From positions 62,001-126,000 of the forward strand of contig CANNFM010000001.1 of the NCBI GenBank assembly GCA_947503835.1: a stretch of 64,000 bases of DNA. The letters are read 5' to 3'. Shown one piece after another: positions 9,235-17,293 of the stretch (the stretch's first letter is position 1; each line of letters begins with the position of its first letter). The notes under the pieces were generated by a model that saw only the letters and a list, made by a program, of their open reading frames with translations, made no database searches and was not told the DNA's origin. This DNA is from an uncultured Aquimarina sp. (lineage in GTDB: Bacteria; Bacteroidota; Bacteroidia; Flavobacteriales; Flavobacteriaceae). The translations under genes and the position numbers were made by a program.

Positions 9235-10953
9235 TTACCAAAAGAACCCTACGACAATTGCTGTTGCAATTAGAAGAATAACTGATAAAATTCTGTAGTT
9301 TTTATACCAAGGCAGCCCCGCAAGATCTTTTGACTCTTCTGCAAACATTTCCTTTTTATACGTATACTCTTTGATCTGCTGTTCGGATTGAGGTTTGGTC
9401 ATTAAACTTACTACAACATGTAGTAGTACACAAATAATAAACAGCCATGTGGCTTTTGCCAAGAAATGAAGGTCATTCACCTCTGATACCCAATCAAAAG
9501 TTTGAGATAATATCATCAATACTGCCAACGAAAAACCAGTTAACAAACTTACTATAGATCCGGTACCATTAGCTCGTTTCCAGAACATTCCCAAAATGAA
9601 GGTAGAAACTGCCGGCGGACATGTATATGCAATTACCAATTGTAAATACGTCCAAAGCGAATCACTTACACTCTCGATAAACGGCACCCATGAAATTGCT
9701 AAAACCACTAAAATCACTGTAGTGATTTGACCAACTTTCACTAATTGTTTACTGGTTAAATCAGGTCTTAATTGTTTTACAAAATCCATTGTTACTAAAG
9801 TAGACGCAGAATTAAATGTTGCAGAAACCGAGGACATCATTGCGGCCATTAAACCCGCTACTACTAATCCTAATACTCCAACAGGCAATAATTGGAACAG
9901 TAATACGGGATACGTAAGATTAGGACAATCAGAAAGATTATTACAAATTGCCCCATTGCTCAACTCATAATTAAGTCCTGAAATATCTAATGTATTAAAT
10001 AACAATAATGCCAAAATCCCGGGCACTACCATGATAAATATTACCGGGAGTTTTAAGAACCCTGCAAAAAGAGCACCCCATCTACCATGATTTAAGTCTT
10101 TAGCACCAAGAACACGTTGCACCATAAATTGATTATTTGCCCAGAAGTAAAATCCAAGCAACGGAACCCCAGTGAGCAGTCCCCACCATGGCATAAATTC
10201 ATCATTATCCGGTCTAACTAAACTAAATACTTCATCAGAGTTTTGTGGTATATGCTTACCTTCTATTAACCGATCTCCAAAATTCACTTCTCCGGCAGAC
10301 AACATACTATCCAGTTTAGCCATCATACCAGACCAACCACCTCCTAACTGATCAAACGCAAAATAGGTAAGTAAACACGACCCTAGTATCAATAATATAG
10401 CCTGAATAACTTCGGTCTGAATTACCGAGTTTAATCCTCCTGGTATTGTATATGCAGCAGCAGCCACAGCAAGTATTATCAAAATTAATGTAGAATCTAA
10501 AGAAGGAAATAACAATGTTAGTACTATTTTACCTACATACAATCCGGCTGCGGTATCAACCAAAATATTACCAACCACGGTTATAAATGAAAAATAATAC
10601 CTGGATCTACTATCATAACGTCTTTCTAAAAACTCTGGCATTGTATACACTCCTGATCTGAGGTAAAACGGAAGAAAAAATATTGCGAAAAATATTAAAA
10701 CAACCACCGCAAACCACTCATAGTTATATACATTAACATTGGTCTGAAAACCATCTGACGCTAATCCTACCAATGTAGAACTCGAAATATTAGCAGAAAA
10801 CAGTGCTATCCCAACAATCGGCCAGGTCATGGTACGCCCTCCTAAAAAGTAATCTTCAGAGCTTCCTCTTTTTGATTTTGATATTCCGTAGATGATGATC
10901 CCTATCAAATAAACTACGATGACAGTAATGTCGATATACGATAATTCATTCAT
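9235..10953 (-). CDS. Sodium:solute symporter (SSS / SLC5 family), probable sugar transporter
   Basis: The 572-residue protein has about 14 predicted membrane segments and the SGLT-type SSS pattern: an N-terminal YxxI helix followed by SEDYFLGGRTMTWPIVGIAL, FSANISSSTLVGLASDG, AAAYTIPGGLNSVIQTEVIQ, and GLMAAMMSSVSATFNSASTL in the sodium-binding region. Such proteins import sugars, myo-inositol or similar solutes with sodium. The operon partner is a trehalase, so trehalose or the released glucose is the likely substrate; this is inferred from context. No clear promoter is visible in the 208 bases upstream, but a perfect 18-bp palindrome lies at 11121-11138. Confidence 0.9.
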   Translation of the reverse strand: MNELSYIDITVIVVYLIGIIIYGISKSKRGSSEDYFLGGRTMTWPIVGIALFSANISSSTLVGLASDGFQTNVNVYNYEWFAVVVLIFFAIFFLPFYLRSGVYTMPEFLERRYDSRSRYYFSFITVVGNILVDTAAGLYVGKIVLTLLFPSLDSTLILIILAVAAAAYTIPGGLNSVIQTEVIQAILLILGSCLLTYFAFDQLGGGWSGMMAKLDSMLSAGEVNFGDRLIEGKHIPQNSDEVFSLVRPDNDEFMPWWGLLTGVPLLGFYFWANNQFMVQRVLGAKDLNHGRWGALFAGFLKLPVIFIMVVPGILALLLFNTLDISGLNYELSNGAICNNLSDCPNLTYPVLLFQLLPVGVLGLVVAGLMAAMMSSVSATFNSASTLVTMDFVKQLRPDLTSKQLVKVGQITTVILVVLAISWVPFIESVSDSLWTYLQLVIAYTCPPAVSTFILGMFWKRANGTGSIVSLLTGFSLAVLMILSQTFDWVSEVNDLHFLAKATWLFIICVLLHVVVSLMTKPQSEQQIKEYTYKKEMFAEESKDLAGLPWYKNYRILSVILLIATAIVVGFFW

Positions 10954-11120
10954 GTGTGAAGTGTTTTTGTGCTAAACCAAAGGTTAATTATTTTTAAAGT
11001 GAAGGATCTGGGGGGAACTTTAAAAATTAAAATTGTTTATTTTTTGTTAAAAACAGGATGAATATACAAGATTATTGCAAAATGCATGTTGTTTTATCAA
11101 TCAAAATATCTGAAACTAAA

Positions 11121-11138
11121 AATACAAACGTTTGTATT
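11121..11138. promoter_or_regulatory. Perfect 18-bp palindrome with central CG, possible LacI-type operator
   Basis: AATACAAACGTTTGTATT is a perfect palindrome in the 208-base gap between queG and the symporter-trehalase operon. The AAACG/CGTTT centre is typical of LacI-family sugar-repressor sites. It lies about 170 bases before the symporter start and 24 bases after the queG stop. No LacI gene lies in the window. The rest of this gap shows no gene; it has an unusual G-run (CTGGGGGGAAC) near 11008. Confidence 0.45.
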
Positions 11139-11161
11139 ATGAAATTTTCAACAAAAGAACA

Positions 11162-12088
11162 TTAGCTTTTCAAAAATTCAATATTTCTATTTAATCCCGA
11201 AAACTTTGTTCTTTTTACTGCAGATTTTTGAAAAACTTTAGAAAACACTTCTTGAGTAATCTCTTCCCAATCTTTTTTGGTCATTTCTAACAGCTCTGGT
11301 TTTGGATTAAAAAGTGGTTCGTTATGAGGTTTTGAAAAACGATTCCAAGGACACACATCTTGGCAAACATCACATCCAAACATCCAATCATCAAATTGCC
11401 CTTTGTAACTATTAGGAATCTCTTCTTTGAGCTCTATAGTAAAATAAGAAATACACTTGCTGCCATCAACAACATAAGGATCTACAATGGCCTGTGTTGG
11501 GCAAGCATCAATACATGCGGTACAAGTTCCACAATGGTCTGTTACGGGAGTATCATACTCCAAATCCAAATCCACAATCAATTCTGCAATAAAGTAAAAA
11601 GAACCTACTTGCTGGGTAAGCAAATTGCTATTCTTACCAATCCATCCCAGGCCACTTTTTGCTGCCCAGGCCTTATCCAGTACGGGAGCAGAATCTACAA
11701 AAGCTCGCCCATGCACATCTCCTATTTCCTCTTGAATAAAGTGCAATAATTGCTTCAGTTTATCTTTAATTACAAAATGATAGTCTGTACCATAGGCATA
11801 TTTGGATATTTTAGGAGCTTCGGGGTCTTTTTGTTCCTCAGACGGAAAATAATTAAGTAGTAGCGAAATTACACTCTTTGATCCTTCAACTAGTTTGGTT
11901 GGATCTAGCCGCTTATCGAAATGATTTTCCATATAGCTCATTTCCCCATGCATGTTTTGCTTCAACCAATTTTCTAAACGTGGTGCTTCTTGTTCTAAAA
12001 AACCAGCCTGACTTATCCCACAAGATAAAAAACCTAAACGCTTAGCTTCGGATTTGATGAGTTGGGTATGTTTAGCATGGAAATTCAT
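11162..12088 (-). CDS. queG: Epoxyqueuosine reductase QueG
   Basis: QueG performs the last step of queuosine synthesis in tRNA, reducing epoxyqueuosine with a cobalamin and two 4Fe-4S clusters. The 308-residue product shows the conserved VDSAPVLDK segment near residue 131 (Asp133 corresponds to the catalytic Asp of the family) and the ferredoxin-like cysteines: C186-x2-C189-x2-C192-x3-C196 ([12 protein letters not shown]), C212, and C239-x2-C242-x3-C246 ([10 protein letters not shown]). The C-terminus is shorter than in QueG proteins that carry HEAT repeats. It is 7 bases downstream of the P450 gene and is the last gene of the ruvB operon. Confidence 0.95.
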   Translation of the reverse strand: MNFHAKHTQLIKSEAKRLGFLSCGISQAGFLEQEAPRLENWLKQNMHGEMSYMENHFDKRLDPTKLVEGSKSVISLLLNYFPSEEQKDPEAPKISKYAYGTDYHFVIKDKLKQLLHFIQEEIGDVHGRAFVDSAPVLDKAWAAKSGLGWIGKNSNLLTQQVGSFYFIAELIVDLDLEYDTPVTDHCGTCTACIDACPTQAIVDPYVVDGSKCISYFTIELKEEIPNSYKGQFDDWMFGCDVCQDVCPWNRFSKPHNEPLFNPKPELLEMTKKDWEEITQEVFSKVFQKSAVKRTKFSGLNRNIEFLKS

Positions 12089-12095
12089 ATATCAC

Positions 12096-13442
12096 CTACC
12101 TTCTTGTACATTTTAATCCAGAGTTCTCTGGTTTTAATGTGATCAATGGCTTGATCATTACTTCTTTTAATTCTGTAGTAATCTTATATTTTTTAACCAA
12201 TTCACTTACTGCAAGGATCATTTCAGACATGGCAAAATTATTACCGATACACATTCTGGGTCCAGCACCAAAAGGAAAATACCAATCAGAATATTCTTTT
12301 TTATCCATCCCAGAATCAAATCTATCCGGGTTAAATGTTAAGGGATCATTCCAGAAACTTTTATGTCTATGTATTTCAAAAAATGAAATCAGGATCGTGG
12401 TTCCTTTTTTTAAGGTAAGATTATCATATTGATCATCACCGATTGCCACACGATCAGAAAAGTAGGCTGGAGGATATAATCGCATGGATTCTTCTATACA
12501 CTGTTTGGTGTATTGATACTTTGCGACCAGCTGCATGGGTGACATCCCATCTTCACTTTCTGAAACTTCAGTATATACTTTTTCCTGAATTTCTGGATGA
12601 AGTGCCAATAATAAAAATGTAAACGTCAAAGCATTAGAAGTTGTCTCATGACCCGCCGTAAAAAGAATCAGGATTTCGTCTATTAATTGCTCATTACTCA
12701 TGCCACTACCATCTTCATATCTTGATTCTAAAAGCATGTCTAACAAATCATGGTAGTTCTTATCCGATTTTTTTCTTTGCTCAATAATATTATTTAGAAT
12801 ATCGCGAGCTTCCTGAGTTAGCCTGAGGGTACTTTTAATTTTTCCACTAAGGTGAAACCACCAGCGCTTATAAGGCTGTCTTATTTCTTTTATTAATGTC
12901 TTCTGTGCTGTTTGGGTAATATATTGAAGACGTGAGATGGTATTTCCTGTATCGGTATAGCTGAATAATGATTTTGCCACTACTTTAAAGGCTAAATCAT
13001 TCATGAGTGGAAAAATAGCTGTGGTTTTACCAGGTTCGATTCGGGATAATTCTTCTTTGATTACACTTTGGATTGTCCCAATGATTTCTTCCAGCTTTTT
13101 TTTATGAAAAGCAGGTTGAATCAATCTTCTTTGTCGTAACCATTTTTCTCCATTTGAAGTCAATAGACCTTCTCCGATATATTTGGCTAAATCTCTGGAT
13201 TGTAATGCTGACTTATGATAGTTTCTGTGTTGTTTTTGAAGGGTATGCTTAGCTAAACCAGCATCTCGTGTAAATATTACGCTATGACCAAAACCTAATT
13301 GAACTTTAAAAATATTGCCGTGCTTTTCAAAATTCTCATGATGAAAAGGCAATGGATTCTTAAGAATACGACTTGCATTTTTAAGCACCGTAAAAAAAGA
13401 CACTACCGGAATCGTATTGCTCATATCATTTGTATTGATCAA
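12096..13442 (-). CDS. Cytochrome P450
   Basis: A complete heme-thiolate monooxygenase of 448 residues. Visible hallmarks are the I-helix oxygen-activation motif AGHETTS (263-269), the K-helix ExxR (E318-x2-R321), the PERF-like FNPDRF, and the heme loop FPFGAGPRMCIG with Cys398 as the iron ligand. There is no membrane anchor, so it is soluble and needs separate redox partners, which are not seen nearby. The substrate cannot be told from sequence; the look is that of the CYP102/CYP4-like fatty-acid hydroxylase branch. It sits in an operon with ruvB (13 bases upstream) and queG (7 bases downstream). Met7 is a possible alternative start. Confidence 0.95.
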   Translation of the reverse strand: MINTNDMSNTIPVVSFFTVLKNASRILKNPLPFHHENFEKHGNIFKVQLGFGHSVIFTRDAGLAKHTLQKQHRNYHKSALQSRDLAKYIGEGLLTSNGEKWLRQRRLIQPAFHKKKLEEIIGTIQSVIKEELSRIEPGKTTAIFPLMNDLAFKVVAKSLFSYTDTGNTISRLQYITQTAQKTLIKEIRQPYKRWWFHLSGKIKSTLRLTQEARDILNNIIEQRKKSDKNYHDLLDMLLESRYEDGSGMSNEQLIDEILILFTAGHETTSNALTFTFLLLALHPEIQEKVYTEVSESEDGMSPMQLVAKYQYTKQCIEESMRLYPPAYFSDRVAIGDDQYDNLTLKKGTTILISFFEIHRHKSFWNDPLTFNPDRFDSGMDKKEYSDWYFPFGAGPRMCIGNNFAMSEMILAVSELVKKYKITTELKEVMIKPLITLKPENSGLKCTRR

Positions 13443-13455
13443 TTAAAAGCGAATA

Positions 13456-14478
13456 TCAAAATAATCCTCCTTGGGTTCCTCCTTTTACACGACCCAAGTG
13501 TTTATAGGCAGCTTCGGTAACTTCTCTACCACGCGGAGTTCGCATAATAAATCCTTGCTGAATTAAAAATGGTTCGTACACCTCTTCTATAGTCTCAGAA
13601 CTTTCGCTTACGGCAGTTGCAATAGTGGTTATTCCTACGGGACCTCCTTTGAATTTATCAATTAAGGTCGTTAAGATTTTATTATCCATTTCGTCCAATC
13701 CATGTGCATCGACATTAAGGGCTTTTAAGGCGAATTTAGAAATTTCGATATCTATATTACCATTTCCTTTTATTTGGGCAAAATCTCGTACTCTACGCAA
13801 TAATGCATTAGCTATTCTAGGAGTACCTCTACTTCTTCCGGCAATCTCGATGGCAGCTTCCATAGTAATAGGTACCTTAAGGATATGCGCACTTCGTTCT
13901 ACGATCGTAGATAATAGTTCTGTTGTATAATATTGTAATCTTGACTGGATCCCAAAACGTGCCCTCATAGGTGCTGTAAGCAATCCAGAACGAGTTGTTG
14001 CTCCTATCAGAGTAAAAGGGTTAAGGTTAATCTGTACAGTGCGCGCATTAGGCCCACTTTCGATCATAATATCGATCTTATAATCCTCCATAGCAGAATA
14101 CAAGTATTCTTCAACTATTGGGCTTAATCGATGGATTTCATCTATAAAAAGCACATCTCTGTCATCCAGATTAGTTAATAACCCGGCTAAATCCCCTGGT
14201 TTGTCTAATACTGGCCCAGAAGTTACTTTGATTCCTACTCCTAATTCATTAGATAAAATGTGAGCCAGTGTGGTTTTACCCAAACCTGGAGGGCCATGAA
14301 ACAGCGTATGATCCAAGGCTTCATCTCTAAGATTTGCCGCTTGCACAAAAATCTTTAAATTCTCTAGAACTTGATCTTGCCCAGCAAAATCCTCGAAGGT
14401 TAGAGGTCGTAATGCTCTTTCGATATCAAGGTCTTCCCCTGAAAAATTTTCGTTTGATGGATTAAGATTTTCGTTCAT
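13456..14478 (-). CDS. ruvB: Holliday junction helicase motor subunit RuvB
   Basis: This AAA+ ATPase drives branch migration with RuvA. Its 340 residues show Walker [10 protein letters not shown] (62-70), Walker [10 protein letters not shown] (about 109-117), the sensor GATTRSG, the arginine-finger region [10 protein letters not shown], and the C-terminal winged-helix DNA-binding domain ([17 protein letters not shown]). Length is normal. It is first in the operon ruvB-P450-queG and has a -7 element 60 bases upstream. Confidence 0.98.
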   Translation of the reverse strand: MNENLNPSNENFSGEDLDIERALRPLTFEDFAGQDQVLENLKIFVQAANLRDEALDHTLFHGPPGLGKTTLAHILSNELGVGIKVTSGPVLDKPGDLAGLLTNLDDRDVLFIDEIHRLSPIVEEYLYSAMEDYKIDIMIESGPNARTVQINLNPFTLIGATTRSGLLTAPMRARFGIQSRLQYYTTELLSTIVERSAHILKVPITMEAAIEIAGRSRGTPRIANALLRRVRDFAQIKGNGNIDIEISKFALKALNVDAHGLDEMDNKILTTLIDKFKGGPVGITTIATAVSESSETIEEVYEPFLIQQGFIMRTPRGREVTEAAYKHLGRVKGGTQGGLF

Positions 14479-14538
14479 AAGTATCTATCTCACTTTTCTT
14501 TTTGAAGTATAAAAGAAGTGCATTTTAAATCAATAAAG

Positions 14539-14546
14539 CAAATATA
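14539..14546 (-). promoter_or_regulatory. -7 element (TATATTTG) of the ruvB operon
   Basis: TATATTTG on the minus strand is an exact TAnnTTTG match, 60 bases before the ruvB ATG. No well-placed TTG is visible at -33. Confidence 0.5.
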
Positions 14547-14598
14547 ACTCAAAAAAGAAAAGTCTATTTGTTTTTATCTTCAACAATCTTCATATTAT

Positions 14599-15213
14599 TT
14601 ATACTCCTTTGCTTTTTTCTTCATATTCGGGACAATCTAATCGGATATCTGAAGTCAATAGCTCTTTCTCCAACAAATTACAATAATCTTTGTTTCCACT
14701 TTTGTCATAGAATTTACATCCATAGCAGGTTCTTTGCACGGTTAGAATTCCATTTCGATTAAGTTGATAAATCAGTTTACTTACTATTTGAAATAGGTTT
14801 TCTAAATCTTCGGGATTACCATCTTTTATTTGGTTTCTAAGAGGATCTGCAAAATCCTCAGTTTCAGCAACAATATTCTTTCCCAGCTCAGACAAACGTA
14901 TTGAATAACTTCTACTATCTGAAGATGAAAAATCTTTAGTAATCATTTCTTTCTTAGTCAAAATCCGAACAGCATCGCTTATTGTTGGTTTTGTAACATT
15001 AAATTCTTTTGCCAAATGGCTAACATTGCAAAATTCCTGCTTGTGATAGGTTATAAAAATTAATATCTGGATTTGAATAGGGCTTAATCCAACCAGCTTA
15101 GCTTTTTCCCAAAGGAGTACCTTGAATACTTCTGAAATCCGCTCTAGTCCTGCGATTATTTTACTTGAAATATCATTTTCTTGTACTTGTGGGTTAAAGA
15201 TTTTCTTTTTCAT
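14599..15213 (-). CDS. MarR-type winged-helix regulator with C-terminal Cys4 tail
   Basis: The 204-residue protein has a MarR-like fold pattern: a dimerisation helix, a winged helix with recognition region HLAKEFNVTKPTISDAVRIL (about 67-86), a wing around DSRSYSIRLS, and C-terminal helices. The last 45 residues add four cysteines, C163-x2-C166-x11-C178-x15-C194 (CYGCKFY, YCNLL, LDCPEYE), which could hold a metal ion or iron-sulfur cluster; this is inference. Its promoter carries a palindrome (15250-15264) that recurs on two neighbouring promoters, so it probably controls itself, the DUF2024/secreted-protein unit and the thioredoxin-fold gene. A 6-bp inverted repeat (TGCCTG/CAGGCA, 15221-15247) lies in its leader. 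Confidence 0.85.
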   Translation of the reverse strand: MKKKIFNPQVQENDISSKIIAGLERISEVFKVLLWEKAKLVGLSPIQIQILIFITYHKQEFCNVSHLAKEFNVTKPTISDAVRILTKKEMITKDFSSSDSRSYSIRLSELGKNIVAETEDFADPLRNQIKDGNPEDLENLFQIVSKLIYQLNRNGILTVQRTCYGCKFYDKSGNKDYCNLLEKELLTSDIRLDCPEYEEKSKGV

Positions 15214-15245
15214 AATAAAATGCCTGCCAAAATTTGTTCGACAGG

Positions 15246-15264
15246 CAAAGTTAGTAATCCTAAT
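15246..15264 (-). promoter_or_regulatory. MarR-family operator overlapping -7 element of the regulator gene
   Basis: GTTAGTAATCCTAAT (15250-15264) matches the perfect palindrome at 16611-16625 in 12 of 15 positions. On the minus strand the -7 element TAACTTTG (15246-15253) overlaps it by 4 bases. TTG lies 22 bases further upstream. The geometry suggests autorepression. Confidence 0.6.
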
Positions 15265-15268
15265 TAAA

Positions 15269-15532
15269 TTAATTACAATGTTCCATTTCGATGATAAAAT
15301 ATCCTTTTTCCTTGATTTTTGATATCATTTCATGAGTTGCCTGTTTGATATGACAAAACCTACATTCTTTTGCCGTCAAATCATACGCTTCATATTCTTT
15401 TGTCATTACATATTCTTTTCCATACTCGAAAATGATCTGCTCGTCCTTTACATTGCTTGGCACAACAATATCAAAATGCATTATTGTGCCATTTTTTCTA
15501 GGTACATAAGTATCCCATATTGAAACTTTCAT
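15269..15532 (-). CDS. DUF2024 family protein
   Basis: This 87-residue soluble protein matches the small DUF2024 family from memory: it begins MKVSIWDTYVPRKNGTIMHF, continues DIVVPSNVKDEQIIFEYGKEY, and ends with a CRFCHIKQATHEM segment whose CxxCH could bind metal or be redox active. No biochemical role is known to me. It starts 5 bases after the stop of the secreted-protein gene (15538), so the two are cotranscribed, and it lies upstream of the MarR-type regulator, which has its own promoter. Confidence 0.8.
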   Translation of the reverse strand: MKVSIWDTYVPRKNGTIMHFDIVVPSNVKDEQIIFEYGKEYVMTKEYEAYDLTAKECRFCHIKQATHEMISKIKEKGYFIIEMEHCN

Positions 15533-15537
15533 ATCTT

Positions 15538-16263
15538 CTATTTTTTCACTTTATATGGTAGGGATAAGTTACCACTTGCAACACTAAATACTTCATAAAC
15601 CCCTAACATTGGTAAATCAGGATTACTGGTATTGACTTTCATAAAAGCCGCAACACCATCATACATAAAATCTATTTGATTATTAATCCTATAGTCTGGA
15701 ACTATAACCTTTATTGAATTATTTTTTGAAGTAACAGGATAACCGGGTGAATCCATGTACATTGGCATCCCGGGATTTGTTGGAGGTAGAACAACAGTTT
15801 TATCCTCTTTTTTAAACTGCTTTACAGATAATCCACCTTTGACTCTTTTATCTTCGTGCAAAATAACCCAGTGTGGATGCCACACTACCCCGTCATTGTC
15901 AAAAAGATTATCGCTATTCTCATCCCATAAAGGTGTGTCATCAAAATCAGGGTGTGATGTAAGTGCCAAAGCAACTATTCCTTCTGTGGCATTGAAACCG
16001 ACATCAATGGGCTTCAAGCTTGTTGGGAATACGTAACCCAAAACTGGCGCTCCATCTAATCGACCCGCTTTATTAGGAGTAGTTTTGCCTGCAATCCCAT
16101 CGACTCTAATTTCCCAGATTGATATCCCTAAACCAGAGTTGTGTGTAACGTTTACTTCATTAATATCAAAGTCTTTGTTTTTATACGGGCTCTCTTGGGC
16201 ATAAGAATTTGCACTTATCCCAACGAGTATAATAACCGCATATAGTATTATTTTTAATTTCAT
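15538..16263 (-). CDS. Secreted protein of unknown function
   Basis: I do not recognise this 241-residue protein. It has a clear signal peptide (about 22 residues, ending NSYA before QESPY) and a soluble, beta-rich mature part with GLGISIWEIRVDG near the start and VVWHPHWVILHEDKRVKGG in the middle; the two His in WHPHW are a possible metal site. There are no cysteines in the mature part. Its promoter carries the shared MarR-type operator at 16302-16316, and DUF2024 follows 5 bases downstream, so it probably belongs to the same regulon as the thioredoxin-fold protein. Confidence 0.75.
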   Translation of the reverse strand: MKLKIILYAVIILVGISANSYAQESPYKNKDFDINEVNVTHNSGLGISIWEIRVDGIAGKTTPNKAGRLDGAPVLGYVFPTSLKPIDVGFNATEGIVALALTSHPDFDDTPLWDENSDNLFDNDGVVWHPHWVILHEDKRVKGGLSVKQFKKEDKTVVLPPTNPGMPMYMDSPGYPVTSKNNSIKVIVPDYRINNQIDFMYDGVAAFMKVNTSNPDLPMLGVYEVFSVASGNLSLPYKVKK

Positions 16264-16281
16264 TTTAGTTTATTTTTTAAA

Positions 16282-16316
16282 GTTAGGAGTTCTACTACAA
16301 TATTAGGACTCCTAAC
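16282..16316 (-). promoter_or_regulatory. Double MarR-type operator over the promoter of the secreted-protein gene
   Basis: ATTAGGACTCCTAAC (16302-16316) matches the 16611 palindrome in 13 of 15 positions; GTTAGGAGTTCTACT (16282-16296) matches in 11. Together the outer halves form a 9-bp inverted repeat, GTTAGGAGT/ACTCCTAAC. On the minus strand a -7-like TAATATTG (16298-16305) overlaps the first site by 4 bases, the same overlap as at the regulator gene. Confidence 0.6.
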
Positions 16317-16332
16317 TTTTTGTGTTAAAAAT

Positions 16333-16566
16333 TTACCCTTTCACCTCTTCGATTGAAGCACCGAAGTTAATATGGAGTGTATTACCATTAGGTACAACTA
16401 GTGCCGGAACGGATTTAACACCGGCTTTTTCTGCTTCAGAAATTCTCGACTTATCCTCTCCAATATTAATTACTTCTACATTATCGGAGCCGATTAAATT
16501 GATGATATCATGCTCTGCAGCAACACATACAGAGCATCCGGCATGATAAAAAATTGATTTATTCAT
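16333..16566 (-). CDS. Small thioredoxin/glutaredoxin-fold protein with CSVC active site
   Basis: The 77-residue product begins MNKSIFYHAG and carries Cys11-Ser-Val-Cys14, followed by a helix, then VEVINIGEDKS, and a cis-proline motif SVPALVVPNG, the layout of a minimal thioredoxin/glutaredoxin fold. It is probably a cytoplasmic disulfide or metal-handling redox protein. I chose the ATG at 16566; an in-frame start further upstream at 16605 would lie inside the promoter. A perfect palindromic operator sits on its -7 element, making it the best candidate target of the neighbouring MarR-type regulator. Confidence 0.8.
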   Translation of the reverse strand: MNKSIFYHAGCSVCVAAEHDIINLIGSDNVEVINIGEDKSRISEAEKAGVKSVPALVVPNGNTLHINFGASIEEVKG

Positions 16567-16602
16567 TTGATTTAAATTTTTAATTAATGCAAAATCGCAA
16601 TG

Positions 16603-16629
16603 CAAATATAGTTAGGATTCCTAACTATA
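16603..16629 (-). promoter_or_regulatory. Promoter and perfect operator of the thioredoxin-fold gene
   Basis: The core GTTAGGATTCCTAAC (16611-16625) is extended by TATA on both sides to an 11-bp arm perfect inverted repeat (16607-16629, one-base centre). On the minus strand the -7 element TATATTTG (16603-16610) is an exact TAnnTTTG match and overlaps the extended palindrome. Binding here should block transcription of the gene at 16566. Confidence 0.65.
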
Positions 16630-16719
16630 AAAATTAAAACATTAAATTTAAGACAATTTTAATATGATTAAAGCCAAAACCTATCATTTACCAGGCATCT
16701 AATCTATTCATACAAAGCC

Positions 16720-17271
16720 TTATTCAATTAGTGCTCTCTTATTTAAGATAAAAATGGTTACGATATACATCAGAACAATAACAAACGGAATAGCCACAAA
16801 TCTGTATTGAGGTAGCAGGTACCATAGTAGAAGTACTAGTACAGTTCTGGCTATAGCATGAAAAAGCCCCACCCAATGTTTTATAATCCATGAAAATGGC
16901 ATCCACATTAATCCTGTAAGGATCCCAACGGTCATCGGTAACGAAGAATAATCCACAATAAAAAAAGGAATAGCAATAGAATACACTAAAACTGCTTGTC
17001 CTACGGTGAATAAAAAGAGGGTGTCAAATGTATTTTTTGGTTTCTTTTTATCCATGAAATTCTCTCCGGTAAATTTTGAAATAAACATTCCTAAGTACAC
17101 AATACTTCCTGTTCCTATAAACAATATCCATACTGTTGCTGTAATGGGCAATGTAAGTCCTGCAATCCCAACTATCAACCAAACTATTAAACCTGCTAAT
17201 GGGGTGGCTAAAAATTTTCTGCTGGCAAATTCTCTTCTTTGCTCTTCTAGTGTTCTCGATATTTGTTCCAT
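16720..17271 (-). CDS. Multi-pass membrane protein of unknown function
   Basis: I do not recognise this 183-residue protein. After a polar N-terminus (EEQRREFASRK) it has five to six hydrophobic segments (about 22-44, 46-64, 84-106, 112-132, 140-158, 158-178) with a short basic loop MDKKKPKN. No catalytic motif is visible. It lies 22 bases downstream of another membrane-protein gene and is probably cotranscribed with it. The 90 bases between it and the operator at 16607 hold nothing I can identify. Confidence 0.65.
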   Translation of the reverse strand: MEQISRTLEEQRREFASRKFLATPLAGLIVWLIVGIAGLTLPITATVWILFIGTGSIVYLGMFISKFTGENFMDKKKPKNTFDTLFLFTVGQAVLVYSIAIPFFIVDYSSLPMTVGILTGLMWMPFSWIIKHWVGLFHAIARTVLVLLLWYLLPQYRFVAIPFVIVLMYIVTIFILNKRALIE

Positions 17272-17293
17272 TACTTGTTTTTTTTGGTGATAC

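Noticed and set aside
16282..16316. Inverted repeat read as intrinsic terminator of the thioredoxin-fold gene
   Set aside because: There is no T-run on the minus strand after it and its sequence matches the operator at 16611, so a regulatory site explains it better.
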